DNA of 64,000 bases from contig NZ_JAQNDK010000004.1 in NCBI RefSeq assembly GCF_028368935.1, forward strand, positions 868,001 to 932,000, read 5' to 3'. Shown piece by piece: positions 1 through 9,276 of this stretch (positions are counted from its first letter, which is position 1; each line of letters begins with the position of its first letter). The DNA is from Sorangium aterium. GTDB taxonomy: Bacteria > Myxococcota_A > Polyangia > Polyangiales > Polyangiaceae. The notes beneath the pieces are model-generated. The model was given only the letters and a program-made list of their open reading frames with translations, had not been told where the DNA came from and searched no databases. Position numbers and translations under genes: made by a program.

Positions 1-550
1 CGCACGCCCGACCGTTCGCGCCCTTGCATGCGCCCGCTGCATCGCAGACGAGGCCCTGGCCGCACGGCGAACCTGCAGCCACGACGTGCGTGGCGACCCC
101 GCGTCGACACGCGTCGCTCGTGCATGGGTCGCCGTCGTCCTCGGCGTCAGCGTCGTCTGGCGCAGGATACGGCTGGCCCGCAGCGCAGGTGAGGATCTGG
201 CAGTCGCCCGCGATCTGCCCGGACGGCAGCGCCGGTACGCCGTCGAGCGGGACGTTGACGCATGCGCCTCCGGTGCACGCGTCCGCGGTGCATGGATTGC
301 CATCGTCGCAGTCGGCCGCCTGCGTCTCGGCCGCGCACGCAGGGGCCTCTCCGTCCCAGCCAGCGCCGGGGTCACCCGCCCCGACCCCCTGATCCCCGTC
401 GCCGCCGGCGCTCACGGCGCCCGAGCCCTGGAAGCTGCGGGCCTTGGGCGAACAGCCCGCCAGCGCGACGACGAGGCACAGCGGCACCGAGGTCGCCTGC
501 ACGCGGCTCGTGCGGCGGAGCGGAAATGCTGAGATGTGAAATGTCCACAT
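1..550 (-). CDS. Cys-rich repeat lipoprotein, C-terminus cut by window edge
   Basis: The frame is open from an ATG at the right end to the window edge with no stop, so only the N-terminal ~183 residues are present. An Arg-containing start and hydrophobic stretch lead to the lipobox LAGC near residue 33, predicting a lipoprotein. A Gly/Asp-rich spacer follows, then cysteine-spaced repeats of the form CDDGNPCTxDxC and GDPCTSDAC, each ending in a GxACV-like turn. This repeat style is common in cell-surface proteins of myxobacteria and is probably disulfide-rich. No catalytic motif is visible. A GTG about ten codons upstream is an alternative start. Function is unknown; surface adhesion or a structural role is a guess. 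Confidence 0.7.
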   Translation of the reverse strand, partial: MWTFHISAFPLRRTSRVQATSVPLCLVVALAGCSPKARSFQGSGAVSAGGDGDQGVGAGDPGAGWDGEAPACAAETQAADCDDGNPCTADACTGGACVNVPLDGVPALPSGQIAGDCQILTCAAGQPYPAPDDADAEDDGDPCTSDACRRGVATHVVAAGSPCGQGLVCDAAGACKGANGRAC

Positions 551-813
551 GCGCCGAACTCTACTGTCGGTCCAGCTCACCCGCTAATCAGACTTCATCT
601 TTCGAGCGGTCATGGACGAACGGCGCGCTCGGTTTGCTGGCGGCGGATACCCTAGGTGGACTCACGCTCCGTTCGAGGCGAGACACCGCCGTCCGGCGCA
701 CCACCCCACCGCATCTGCCCGCCGTACACCCGCGCTCCGCGCGCTGCGCGCGCAACACCGCTTCTCCTGATCTTCTCTCCGACGTACGAGAACGGAGAGC
801 TTGGTTAAGGCCC

Positions 814-1620
814 TCAGGCCAGGCGCGGCGCCTCGCCGATCACGCCGCCGCGCCGCGCCGCGAGCGCCTCGAGGAACGCGATCCACGCCTTGGGCCCATC
901 GAGCGTCAGGTCGGGCTCGACCGCGGTGTCGGGCCGCTCGGACGAGGCGATGTAGACGCCCACGCCGCCGATCGCCCGGGCATGGGCGATCGCCGGCTCG
1001 TCCGTCGTGTCGTCGCCCGCATAGACCACCAGCGTCCCCGGCGGCAGCCGCGCCAGCAGGAACGCGAGGGCGCGGCCCTTGTCATGCGCGGCGTCCCGGG
1101 CCTCGTGGATGCTGCGCCCCCTCATGACCACGAACCCCCGCCGCGCCGCCGCGTCCTCCCACGCCCCGAGCGCGTCGAACGCCGCCGGCCGAGCCTCCGC
1201 CGGGACGAGCCGCCAGTGGAGCGCGATCGAGCAGCGCTTGCGCTCGATCCCGAGCGCAGGGACCCGCCGCACCGCCTCCTCCGCCTCGCGCTCCAGGGCG
1301 TCGAGCGCCTCGGTCGGGGCGTCCGCCAGGTACACGAGCTCCCCGCCCGGCGCCGCGATCTCCGTCCCGTGCTCGCCCACGCGCCACACCGCGCCACACC
1401 GCGCCGTGCGCGCCGCGACGTCGTGGATCGTCCTCCCCGTGACGATCGCCACGGTCGTGCCAGGCGCCCGCGAGAGCGCCCCCAGCGCCCCGAGGGCGCC
1501 CGGCGCCGCCACCGCCCCGCCCGAGACCGCGGTGATCTCGGAGATTGTCCCGTCGAAGTCCGTCGCGAGCAGCAATGACGGCGCGGCCGCCGCACGCTCG
1601 ACCCATTGAAGAACGTCCAT
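814..1620 (-). CDS. otsB: Trehalose-6-phosphate phosphatase
   Basis: 268 residues, the usual OtsB length. The HAD-superfamily nucleophile motif TDFDGTI lies near residues 20-26 (D21 nucleophile, D23 acid/base), and the metal-binding motif AGDDTTDEPAI lies near the C-terminus. The central cap-like region and the segment DKGRAL fit the OtsB group. The expected reaction is removal of phosphate from trehalose-6-phosphate to give trehalose, a cytoplasmic osmoprotectant pathway. No OtsA synthase gene lies in the window, so the partner must be elsewhere. The start matches the beginning of the conserved domain; the gene stands alone. Confidence 0.93.
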   Translation of the reverse strand: MDVLQWVERAAAAPSLLLATDFDGTISEITAVSGGAVAAPGALGALGALSRAPGTTVAIVTGRTIHDVAARTARCGAVWRVGEHGTEIAAPGGELVYLADAPTEALDALEREAEEAVRRVPALGIERKRCSIALHWRLVPAEARPAAFDALGAWEDAAARRGFVVMRGRSIHEARDAAHDKGRALAFLLARLPPGTLVVYAGDDTTDEPAIAHARAIGGVGVYIASSERPDTAVEPDLTLDGPKAWIAFLEALAARRGGVIGEAPRLA

Positions 1621-1747
1621 GCTGCACCAGATCTACCACTGGGCAGGCCAAGAGCACGCTGTCAAAGCCGGCGCGACCGGGAGCGACCCTGTGGCCGGCT
1701 CTGCTGCTCCAAGGCGGACAGGTCGCCGCCGCGCGCGGAGACGCGCG

Positions 1748-2224
1748 TCAGAACCGGATGATCACCTCGTGGACGCGGCGCCCCTCGGTCTTGCCCTCGG
1801 TGGCCTCGGCGGGCGCGGCGTCGCCCGCGGGCGCCCCCTCCGCGGCGGCCGCCGGCTCGTCCTTCTTGCACTCGTACTTCACGCGCCACTCGGTCTTCTG
1901 CACCGTGTGCGTGCTCTCCTGCTTCCGCTTCTTCGGCCCGAAGAAATCCTTCTCGCGGCGCTCGCTGGCCTCGGACACGGTGTCTTCCCCGACCACGGTC
2001 TCGCCCTCTTCGACGATCTCGTAGCTCTCGGGTCCGCCGCAGGTCGTGGCCATCGTCTGGCTCGCCTTCTGCATGGCCACCTCGCGATCACCCAGGATCG
2101 CGAGCTCGCCGCCGACCTTCGTCCGCCTCACGACGCGAACCTCGCCATACGGCTGCCACGAGCACGCGGCCGTGGAACAGAGCACGCACGCGGCGATCAG
2201 TGCATGAATCGCAGGGAATTTCAT
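1748..2224 (-). CDS. Small lipoprotein of unknown function
   Basis: 158 residues from MKFPAIHAL, chosen because it begins a clean signal peptide ending in the lipobox STAAC. The longer open frame upstream is Arg/Pro-rich and looks non-coding. The mature part is charged, with a KKRKQES-like basic patch and an Ala/Glu/Pro-rich tail before a short hydrophobic ending (VHEVIIRF). There are few cysteines besides the lipid-modified one. No domain was recognised. It lies between otsB (same strand) and a divergent MFS gene. Confidence 0.6.
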   Translation of the reverse strand: MKFPAIHALIAACVLCSTAACSWQPYGEVRVVRRTKVGGELAILGDREVAMQKASQTMATTCGGPESYEIVEEGETVVGEDTVSEASERREKDFFGPKKRKQESTHTVQKTEWRVKYECKKDEPAAAAEGAPAGDAAPAEATEGKTEGRRVHEVIIRF

Positions 2225-2603
2225 GCCTTGCACCAGTACCACCCTCGAAATGGCGCGGGCAACAACAAAGCGCGGGCGGCTCCGTGCAAAACCTGCTACC
2301 GGCGACGGGCGGTTGCCGGGTCGCTTGATTGCTTGCTCGCGCGGTCGCGTTGTCGCGTGGTCGCAAGGCTCCACCGCTGCGTTGTCGCTCGAGCGGGCGC
2401 GCCTGCTCGCGCCGGGGCACCGGATCACCACCCGCTGCTGCCACGGCAGCAGCGCGGAAGCTCTCGGTCCCGCGTTCCGGCCCGCTCCGGCGCGGCATGG
2501 GGGTTGCTGACCGCGGGTGTTCGCCGGCGCGGATCAACAGGCTTGATCCGCGCGGTGCCTCGAGGTCCAACTGCGCTCCTTCATCGACAAGAACCGCTTT
2601 CTG
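2225..2603. other. Intergenic region without a recognised gene
   Basis: Lies between the divergent small lipoprotein and the MFS gene. The reading frame of the MFS protein is open back to about position 2547 and would encode a short polar lead ending in FIDKNRF, so the true MFS start may lie inside this stretch, perhaps at a CTG near 2571. Otherwise no RNA gene, convincing promoter or repeat was identified. Confidence 0.4.
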
Positions 2604-3788
2604 GTGATGTTCGCGGCGCTGTCCTCGGTCATGGGCCTCAGCGTCGGCGTGGCCAAGGTGAGCACGACGCTGTATGCGCTGGAGCTCGGGGCGGACGAGG
2701 CGCTGCTCGGGCTGATCTCCGGCTCGCAGAGCGTCGGCGTGCTCCTGATGAGCATCCCCATCGGGCTCCTCGTCGACCACCTCGGGCCCTCGCGGCTGTT
2801 CGTGCTGGGGAGCCTCGTCGCCGGGTCGCTCTACATGGCCTTGCCGGCGGTCCCGTCTCCGGTGTTCCTCCTGGCCTGCACGACGGCGATCAGCTTCTTC
2901 ATGCCGATGCGCTTCGTCTCGCTGAGCACCGTGTTCATGCAGCAGCTCGAGACGGTGGGGGAGGCCAAGGCCGGCTGGTACCGCGGCACCCATATGGTCG
3001 GCATGTTCCTGCTCGGCCCCATGCTCGCGGCCGGCCTCACGAAGGCGCTGGGCTTCTCGGGCACGTACCGGCTCATCGGCGTCTCGTTCCTGATCACCGT
3101 GCTCATGTCGCCGATCGTCTTCGGCCGCTATACGGCGCGGTCTTCACCTCGTGGAGCGCTGCGCCTCTCCGGCGTCCGGTCCGACCTCGCCCTGCTCGCG
3201 CAGGACGTCGAGCTGCGCAGCGTGTGCCTGATCGAGTTTGCGGCCCAGTCGATCAACTCGTTCTTCATGTTCTTCATCATCCCCATCGGCGTCGCCGTCG
3301 CCGACCTGACGCCGGCCGAGGCGTCGGGGCTCCTGGCCTGGCAGGGCGTGACCTTCATCTTCGCGCTGTTCTCGCTGGGCGGCCTCGTGGGCCGGGTGGG
3401 GCACGAGCGCGTCTACCTCGCGAGCCTGGTCCTCGTCCCGAGCGCGCTCCTCTTGCTCGGCCTCTCGCGCGATCTGACGCCGCTGCGGGCCGGCGGCCTG
3501 CTGCTCGGCCTCGGGCTCGGCGTCCTCCAGATCGCGAACCTCACCCGCATCGCCCGGATCGGCGCGCGGGCGGGGCGGGGCAAGGTGGCCGGCCTGCAGG
3601 CCCTCGTGGGGCCGTCAGGTGGCCTGTTCGGCAGCACCGTGGGCGGCCTGATGGGCCGGAGCCTGGGGCTCCAATCGATGTTCCTGCTCCTGTCCGTGTT
3701 CTTCGGCGTCCTCCTCGCCGTGGCGCGCAGGACGCCCAGCGCGGCGGGCGTGAGCCCCACGCCCGCCGAGCCCGCGGCCGCCGAGTAA
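2604..3788 (+). CDS. MFS transporter
   Basis: About 394 residues with twelve alternating hydrophobic segments and short charged loops, typical of a 12-helix major facilitator. The loop after helix 2 reads LLVDHLGPSR, a variant of the MFS loop 2-3 motif GxLaDrxGrr. The GTG at the left end, immediately followed by ATG, would start inside helix 1, so the real N-terminus may be ~10-15 codons upstream. The substrate-binding lipoprotein downstream starts 22 bp after the stop, suggesting co-transcription. Substrate unknown; pairing an MFS permease with an ABC-type binding protein is unusual. Confidence 0.8.
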   Translation: MMFAALSSVMGLSVGVAKVSTTLYALELGADEALLGLISGSQSVGVLLMSIPIGLLVDHLGPSRLFVLGSLVAGSLYMALPAVPSPVFLLACTTAISFFMPMRFVSLSTVFMQQLETVGEAKAGWYRGTHMVGMFLLGPMLAAGLTKALGFSGTYRLIGVSFLITVLMSPIVFGRYTARSSPRGALRLSGVRSDLALLAQDVELRSVCLIEFAAQSINSFFMFFIIPIGVAVADLTPAEASGLLAWQGVTFIFALFSLGGLVGRVGHERVYLASLVLVPSALLLLGLSRDLTPLRAGGLLLGLGLGVLQIANLTRIARIGARAGRGKVAGLQALVGPSGGLFGSTVGGLMGRSLGLQSMFLLLSVFFGVLLAVARRTPSAAGVSPTPAEPAAAE

Positions 3789-3810
3789 CGGCCGAAAAGA
3801 GACATTCACC

Positions 3811-4869
3811 ATGCGAGAGCTCGACAAGTCATCTTTGATCGCCACGACCCGCCGTAGGCTCGCAGCGGCCCTCTGCGCCGCGCTCGCGCTCGCGGCCTGC
3901 TCGAAGGTCGACCACGGCAACGGCGACAGCGCCGCCGGCGACTACGAGGTGCTGGAGCTGCGATATCAGGGGTTCTCGGGCATGGTCTCGGTGCCCGAGC
4001 TGGCGGAGGACCTCGGGTACCTCGCCCCCATCAAGCTGAGCTACGTCGGCAACACGATCAGCGGGCCGCAGGACATCCAGACCGTGGTCACCGGAGACAC
4101 CGATCTGGGGCAGGCATTCAACGGCGCGGTGATCAAGCTGATCGCCGCCGGGGCGCCGCTCCGGGCGGTGGTGGGCGGCTACGGGATCGACGCGAAGCGG
4201 TGGGCCGGCTTCTACGTGACCGAGGACAGCCCCATCAAGTCGGCGCGGGACCTGATCGGCAAGAAGGTCGCGATGAACACGCTGGGCGCGCACTACGAGC
4301 TGATGCTGAAAGAGTACCTGTCGCGCCAGGGGCTGACGAGCGCCGAGATCGCGCAGGTCACGCTGGTGGTGCTGCCGCCGGTGAGCGCGGAGCAGGCGCT
4401 TCGGCAGAGGCAGGTGGAGGTCGCCGTCCTCGGCGACATCCTGCGCGACAAGGCGCTGGAGCGCGGCGGCGTCCGGGCCCTGTTCTCGGACCACGAGCTC
4501 TTCGGCGAGCTCACCGCCGGCAGCTACGTGATGAGCAAGCGATTCCTGAAGGAGAGCCCGAACAGCGCCCGCAAGTTCGTTGAGGCCGCGGCGCGCACCA
4601 TCGAGTGGGCCCGGAGCACGCCGCGCGAGGAGGTGGTGGCCCGCCTGCAGCGCATCATCGAGCGGCGGGGCCGCAACGAGGACGCGTCGCTGGCCAAGTA
4701 CTGGACGAGCCTGGGCGTCGCCGGCAAAGGGGGGCTCCTGTCGGCCGGGGAATACCAGATCTGGATTGACTGGCTTGTGAAGGACGGCGAGCTCAAGCCG
4801 GGGCAGCTCAAGGCCGAGGACCTGTTCACGAACGAGCTCAACCCGTTCGCGGCGACACAGGCGCAGTGA
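3811..4869 (+). CDS. ABC-type substrate-binding lipoprotein (NitT/TauT-like)
   Basis: 352 residues with a signal peptide ending in the lipobox LALAAC. The fold is that of SsuA/TauA/NMT1-like periplasmic binding proteins: GFSGMVSVPELAEDLGY near the start, a QDIQTVVTGDTDLGQ segment, GYGIDAKRW in the hinge region, and the SARDLIGKKVAMNT motif typical of this family. It probably captures a small anion or sulfonate-like ligand outside the inner membrane. No ABC permease or ATPase is adjacent; the only partner is the MFS gene just upstream. A short degenerate copy of its 3' part lies near 9.98-10.06 kb. Confidence 0.82.
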   Translation: MRELDKSSLIATTRRRLAAALCAALALAACSKVDHGNGDSAAGDYEVLELRYQGFSGMVSVPELAEDLGYLAPIKLSYVGNTISGPQDIQTVVTGDTDLGQAFNGAVIKLIAAGAPLRAVVGGYGIDAKRWAGFYVTEDSPIKSARDLIGKKVAMNTLGAHYELMLKEYLSRQGLTSAEIAQVTLVVLPPVSAEQALRQRQVEVAVLGDILRDKALERGGVRALFSDHELFGELTAGSYVMSKRFLKESPNSARKFVEAAARTIEWARSTPREEVVARLQRIIERRGRNEDASLAKYWTSLGVAGKGGLLSAGEYQIWIDWLVKDGELKPGQLKAEDLFTNELNPFAATQAQ

Positions 4870-4964
4870 CGGCGCAGGCCCCGGCGCGTCCCGCCCCCCA
4901 CCGCTTGCGGTAGAGGAGGAAGTTGCCGTGGTTCACGGCCCGCGCGCTATGGCGTTGGCCTCTC

Positions 4965-5510
4965 CTACGATCGCCGCCGGAGGATGTGCTGGAGCAGCTG
5001 GCGCGAGACGTTCAGGAGCTTTGCCGCCTTCCGGCGGTTTCCCCCGGCGCGCGCGAGCGCCTCGTCGACCATGACGGTGCGCACCTGCTCCTCGACGTCC
5101 TGGATCGACGCCCGCCCCACCGCCGCGCGCACCTGAGGCCTGAGATCGGGCGGCCGGGTCAGCGCGTCGTCGATCGTGCGCTCCAGCTCCTCGAGGCGCA
5201 GCGGCTTCGCCAGGAACGAGCGCACGCCCATCTGGGCGAGCCGGAATGAGACGGCCGGGCTCGCCGAGCCGCTGATGGCCACGATCGTCGGCGCGACAGC
5301 GCAGGTCATGGCCCGCTCCACGACGTCGACGGCGTTCCCGTCCGGGAGCATCACGTCGGCGATGATCCCTTGAAACGCCCCATCCGCGAGCGCGCGATGC
5401 GCCTCGGCCACCGACGCGCACGCGACGACCTCGGCGCCACGCGCCTCGAGCGCCTCGTGCAGCGCGCGCCTGAGCCTCGCGTCGTCCTCCACGACCAGCC
5501 AGCGTAGCAT
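4965..5510 (-). CDS. Response regulator with Fis-type HTH (ActR/RegA-like)
   Basis: 181 residues, the length of ActR/RegA/PrrA-type regulators. The receiver domain (about 1-115) has the acidic pair in VVEDD, the phospho-acceptor Asp52 in ADVMLPDG, a switch Ser around residue 80-82 and Lys102 in LAKPL. The C-terminal helix-turn-helix (about 135-181) contains GNRRKAAKLLNVSRQLLQ, a Fis-family DNA-binding motif. The start MLRWLVVEDD fits the receiver fold; sequence upstream belongs to the divergent kinase. Very likely the partner of the adjacent histidine kinase. Targets are unknown; the family often controls redox or respiratory genes. Confidence 0.88.
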   Translation of the reverse strand: MLRWLVVEDDARLRRALHEALEARGAEVVACASVAEAHRALADGAFQGIIADVMLPDGNAVDVVERAMTCAVAPTIVAISGSASPAVSFRLAQMGVRSFLAKPLRLEELERTIDDALTRPPDLRPQVRAAVGRASIQDVEEQVRTVMVDEALARAGGNRRKAAKLLNVSRQLLQHILRRRS

Positions 5511-5534
5511 GGTGTGGTAGCATGCCTGTGGTCG
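5511..5534. promoter_or_regulatory. 24-bp divergent gap between response regulator and kinase
   Basis: The ATG codons of the response regulator and the histidine kinase are only about 24 bp apart on opposite strands, so each gene's promoter must lie inside the other's coding sequence or overlap the start. No clear -10/-35 pair was found. Confidence 0.4.
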
Positions 5535-6863
5535 ATGGAGGCGCATAGTCTCAACAGGGCGGAGCTGGCCAGCTTCCCAGGGCTGCCGAGCGGGGCGCAG
5601 CTCGACGCCCTCATCACGCGCGAGGCGCTGCGGGGTGAGCGCACCGCCTCCATCGCGCGGAGCGTCTTCTGCGCGGCCCTCCTCGCGCGGTTCCTCGCCG
5701 TCAGTGGTCCGCCGTCGCCAGGCGCTTACGCTCGCTCGCTCACCGAGGTTCCGCTCCTCCTCGGCGCTGTCGCCGCCTCGCTGTACGTGTGGTGGAGGAG
5801 TCGGCGAATCGATGCCTCCCCTCACCTGATCCTCGTCTCGGTCGGCCTCGACGCGCTCCTGTGCTTCCTGGCGCTGCTGCCGAACGTGCTCTGGCCCTGG
5901 GAGGGCTACCCTGGAATCTTGTACGTGCCCGATATGGCCGCGCTCCTGATCACGGTGTCCGTGAGCGCGTTCCGGCTCCTCCGCCGAGCGGTGCTCCTCG
6001 CGACGGCGGCGAACGCGCTCTCCGCGCTCGTGCTCATCGTGCTCGACCACGTGCTGAACGGCAGCCACGGCATTTTCTGGAAACCGCCGTCTCTGTTCTT
6101 CCTCCTGCTCCTGGCGACCGCCAGCGCGGCGCTCCTCGTCACGATGCGCACGCTCCGCGTCGTCGAGCTCGGGGCGCGCTCCACGCTGCGCGCCGAGCGC
6201 GCGCAGCGGAACCTGAGCGTCATGCTGCACGAACACCACGACGTGAAGACCTCGCTCTCGGCCGCCCTCATCGACACCGACCTCCTCCGGCGCGAGCTCC
6301 TTCGGGTCGAGTCCGCGAGCGCCGAGCGCATGTTGCGAAAGCTGGAGCAGCTCCGCGAGAGCATCGAGGATGTCGCGTCGACCATGGGGCACATCCGCGA
6401 TCGGACGATGCGCGAGCTCGACGCGCTGCGCGCGACGGCCCCCGCCGAGATCGGCGAGGCGACCCGCGGCGCGCTCCGGATCGTCCGGCGGCGCTACCAG
6501 GCGGTGAAGGTCGACGTCACGGATCGCGCGGAGCGCACCGCGGTCCTGTTCGCGGGGGGACACGACGTGCTGGAGCGAGTGCTCCTCAACCTCCTCGTCA
6601 ACGCGTGCGAGGGGACGGGCGAGCGCGGGGCGTCCAGCGTGACGCTGGACGCGCGCCCGCTGGGCGGCGGGCGGGTGGCCATCGAGGTGAAGGACGACGG
6701 CCCCGGGTTCCACGACACGCCGAGCCCGAAGCCGGGCGGCTCCGGACAGGGGCTCGGCTTCGTGGCCGGCATGGTGGAATCGAGCGGTGGGCTCGTCCTG
6801 CGCGCCAACCTCCCGGAAGGCGGCGCCAAGGTCACGATCGAGCTGCTCGAAGCGCCGGTGTGA
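5535..6863 (+). CDS. Membrane sensor histidine kinase
   Basis: 442 residues from the ATG of MEAHSLN; a GTG seven codons upstream would overlap the regulator's leader. About six hydrophobic segments (residues ~35-215) form a membrane sensor without an obvious periplasmic domain. The phospho-acceptor is His232 in MLHEHHDVKTSL, followed by a coiled dimerisation helix. The ATPase has an N box (LLNLLVNACEG), G1 (DDGPGF) and G2 (GSGQGLGF). The membrane-embedded sensor and ActR/RegA-like partner resemble RegB/PrrB-type systems, but the signal is not known. Confidence 0.87.
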   Translation: MEAHSLNRAELASFPGLPSGAQLDALITREALRGERTASIARSVFCAALLARFLAVSGPPSPGAYARSLTEVPLLLGAVAASLYVWWRSRRIDASPHLILVSVGLDALLCFLALLPNVLWPWEGYPGILYVPDMAALLITVSVSAFRLLRRAVLLATAANALSALVLIVLDHVLNGSHGIFWKPPSLFFLLLLATASAALLVTMRTLRVVELGARSTLRAERAQRNLSVMLHEHHDVKTSLSAALIDTDLLRRELLRVESASAERMLRKLEQLRESIEDVASTMGHIRDRTMRELDALRATAPAEIGEATRGALRIVRRRYQAVKVDVTDRAERTAVLFAGGHDVLERVLLNLLVNACEGTGERGASSVTLDARPLGGGRVAIEVKDDGPGFHDTPSPKPGGSGQGLGFVAGMVESSGGLVLRANLPEGGAKVTIELLEAPV

Positions 6864-7009
6864 CGACGGAGCGCAGCAGCGAGCGGCAGCCACGGAGTCG
6901 ACGGTCCGATGAGCGCGCGGGGACGCGTGCGCATCACGCTGCCTGCGAGGCGCGGCGGGCTGTCCACGGCGCGAACGCAAGCGCCCCTCCGGATCACGGC
7001 GCGCAAACA

Positions 7010-7066
7010 GGGGGGCAAGAAAATTGGCCCTCATCGCGCCCCTGGCCATGCGGTACCTCTCGGCGC
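7010..7066 (+). promoter_or_regulatory. GGGGCAAGAA element upstream of dipeptidase-like gene
   Basis: A block beginning GGGGCAAGAAAATTGGCCCT and continuing through a GCGGTACC step resembles, on the opposite strand, the block near 9.89-9.95 kb. Both lie upstream of a gene start. It contains an imperfect dyad (GGCAA/TTGGCC). A shared operator or a fragment of a dispersed repeat are both possible. Confidence 0.35.
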
Positions 7067-7123
7067 CGAAGTGGGTGCCCGCATGGGCTCCGTAGCTCGC
7101 AAACCTCTGAAGGATAGATCGGC

Positions 7124-9175
7124 ATGAAGAAAAATAGCCCGATGACAGGTCCTGGGTTGGCTCCAACCTCGATTGCGCTCGCCGCTGCGCTCGCCGCGGC
7201 CGCGCTGACGTTCGCGGCCTCCGGCCCCGCGAGCGCGCAGGCGCGGCGCTCGCCGATCTTCGATCCCGCGCTGAACGCCCCCGGCCGGCCGCTGCGCGGG
7301 TTCGCCGATCTCCACACCCACCCGATGGCGCACCTCGGCTTCGGGGGGCACGTGGTCCACGGCGCTCCCGACGTCGACGTGCTCATGGCGCCGGGGACCA
7401 TCTACAATCCCAGCGGTCAAGGCGTATCAGGCTCCACGTGCAACGAGAAAATGCGGCGCGCCGCCAACATCGCGGAGGCGCTGGGAACCAGCTACAGCAC
7501 GCACCGAGGTCACGATTTGTTCAAAAACAAGTGCGGGAATCACGTCCGCCAGATCGTGCTCGGGGAAATGGCGAAATCGCACGGTATCCGCTCGTTCCAG
7601 GTCGAGCGCCCCGTGGGCTACCCGACGTTCGCGCACTTCCCGGCGCACAACGATATCCTGCACCAGCAGATGTGGGTCGACTGGATCCAGCGCGCGAAGG
7701 AGGGGGGCCTCCGGGTGATGGTCGCGCTGGCCGTCAATAGCCGCACGCTCGCCCACGGCATCGAAGCGAACTCACCTATCGACGACAGGGATTCGGGCAA
7801 TCTCCAGATCGAGGAGCTCGTCCGCTTCGTCGGCAAGCACGACACGTGGATGGAGATCGCCCGTTCATCCGGCGATCTCCGGCGCATCGTGGAGAAGAAC
7901 AAACTCGCGGTGATCGTCGGCGTCGAGCTGGACGACCTCGGCAATTTCGTGTGGAACAAGATGTCGCCCACGGAGGCCCAGATCCGCGCGGAGATCAGGC
8001 GCCTGCACGGCCTCGGCGTCCGCTACGTGTTCCCGGTCCACCTCACCGACAACCTCTTCGGCGGCACCGCCGCCTACGAGGACGAGGTGGCGCGCGCCAA
8101 CCGCTTCCAGACGGGGAAATGGTGGGATCTCGAGTGCTCCCATGGAGAGGGCATCACGAAGCAGATCCAGTCGGGGAACGATCTCTTCAAGCTGATGAAG
8201 CTCGGCGACGCCGGCGGTCACATCCCGCTTCCGAGCTGCAAGCGGGATCAAGGCCACAAGAACCGGCTGGGGATCCTGCCCATGGGCCGCGTCGCCATCA
8301 ACGAGATGATGAAGCTCGGGATGGTCATCGACGTCGATCACATGTCCCAGAAGATGGTGAGCGACGTGCTGACGTTCACCGGGTCGACGCCTGGCGGCGC
8401 GTATCCGCTCGTCTCGGGGCACAACGGGCTCCGCGGCTCGCGCAGCAATGAGAATAGCCGGACCAACGCGCAGTACATGGAGATCGCGGCGCGCGGCGGG
8501 CTCGCGGGCGTCGGACTCGGCGGCTCTGACGCACAGACCTTCCTGCGGAACGCAGCCAAAGTGGCGGCGATCACATCCGGCGGCAAGCCGCTCCAGATTA
8601 CCCTCGGCTCGGACATCAACGGGATGGTCGAAATGCCGCGATCTCCCGGGTGCCAGGCGCCCCGGGACCAGGCGGTGACGGTGCCAGGCGACGCCTGGGG
8701 CCACCCGCCCGCGCAGCTCCGGTGCACAGGGGGCAAGATCGACGTGCGCTCCGCGCGCATCGGCTGCCTCGACATCCAGACCAGCGGAAATCTCACGGGC
8801 CTCGTCGGCCGCGCCTGCAACGACAAGGCGTCCTGCTCTTACAAGGCTCCGTCTCCGGACGAATACCGCCGCGCCGGTGTCCGGGCCGCGACGCGCACGT
8901 TCTGTACGCAGGCCATGGAGATCGTGTATCGGTGCGTTGATCCGGCCGCCAAGGCCTGCGTCGATTACTCCAGCTTCCCCAAGGCCCGGATGGGGAGCCG
9001 CTCGTGGGATTACAACGAGGAGGGGGTCGTCCACATCGGGCTCTTCCCGGACTTCCTCAAGCACATCGAGGCGCTTCCGGACGGAGAGCAGCTCGTCGAC
9101 CGGCTCTATAACGGAGCCGAAGGCTTTGCGCAGATGTGGGCGAAGGCCGAGACGGTCGGCCGCTCCGTCCGCTGA
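7124..9175 (+). CDS. Secreted M19-like dipeptidase/amidohydrolase with lectin-like segment
   Basis: 683 residues with a signal peptide ending ASAQA. Metal-site motifs follow the membrane-dipeptidase (M19) order: ADLHTHPM near residue 63, VGVELDDL, VIDVDHMSQKM, SGHNGLRGSRS, and GSDINGM (the family's GSDFDG). After the last motif an insert of roughly 80 residues has cysteine and motif spacing like rhamnose/galactose-binding (SUEL) lectins: LRCTGGKIDVRSARIGC, ACNDKASCSY, FCTQAMEIVYRC. The C-terminal part returns to the hydrolase fold. At nearly 700 residues it is far longer than typical 330-450-residue M19 enzymes. A secreted peptidase-like hydrolase with glycan binding is the best reading; the substrate is unknown. 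Confidence 0.75.
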   Translation: MKKNSPMTGPGLAPTSIALAAALAAAALTFAASGPASAQARRSPIFDPALNAPGRPLRGFADLHTHPMAHLGFGGHVVHGAPDVDVLMAPGTIYNPSGQGVSGSTCNEKMRRAANIAEALGTSYSTHRGHDLFKNKCGNHVRQIVLGEMAKSHGIRSFQVERPVGYPTFAHFPAHNDILHQQMWVDWIQRAKEGGLRVMVALAVNSRTLAHGIEANSPIDDRDSGNLQIEELVRFVGKHDTWMEIARSSGDLRRIVEKNKLAVIVGVELDDLGNFVWNKMSPTEAQIRAEIRRLHGLGVRYVFPVHLTDNLFGGTAAYEDEVARANRFQTGKWWDLECSHGEGITKQIQSGNDLFKLMKLGDAGGHIPLPSCKRDQGHKNRLGILPMGRVAINEMMKLGMVIDVDHMSQKMVSDVLTFTGSTPGGAYPLVSGHNGLRGSRSNENSRTNAQYMEIAARGGLAGVGLGGSDAQTFLRNAAKVAAITSGGKPLQITLGSDINGMVEMPRSPGCQAPRDQAVTVPGDAWGHPPAQLRCTGGKIDVRSARIGCLDIQTSGNLTGLVGRACNDKASCSYKAPSPDEYRRAGVRAATRTFCTQAMEIVYRCVDPAAKACVDYSSFPKARMGSRSWDYNEEGVVHIGLFPDFLKHIEALPDGEQLVDRLYNGAEGFAQMWAKAETVGRSVR

Positions 9176-9276
9176 TCCGTACACGTCCGTCCCCGGAGTT
9201 GGAGCGACCCGATCGGGGTTGGCCTATGGGGCGACCCGACCGGGGCCCCAACCCGGGTCGGGTCCGGGTCCCGCCG

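Noticed and set aside
1619-3838. 739-codon plus-strand open frame spanning the MFS gene
   Set aside because: The MFS frame has continuous transmembrane segments; this longer frame is a GC shadow.
4965-7166. Giant response-regulator fusion
   Set aside because: The frame extends far upstream of MLRWLVVEDD but that part is antisense to the histidine kinase and has no domain.
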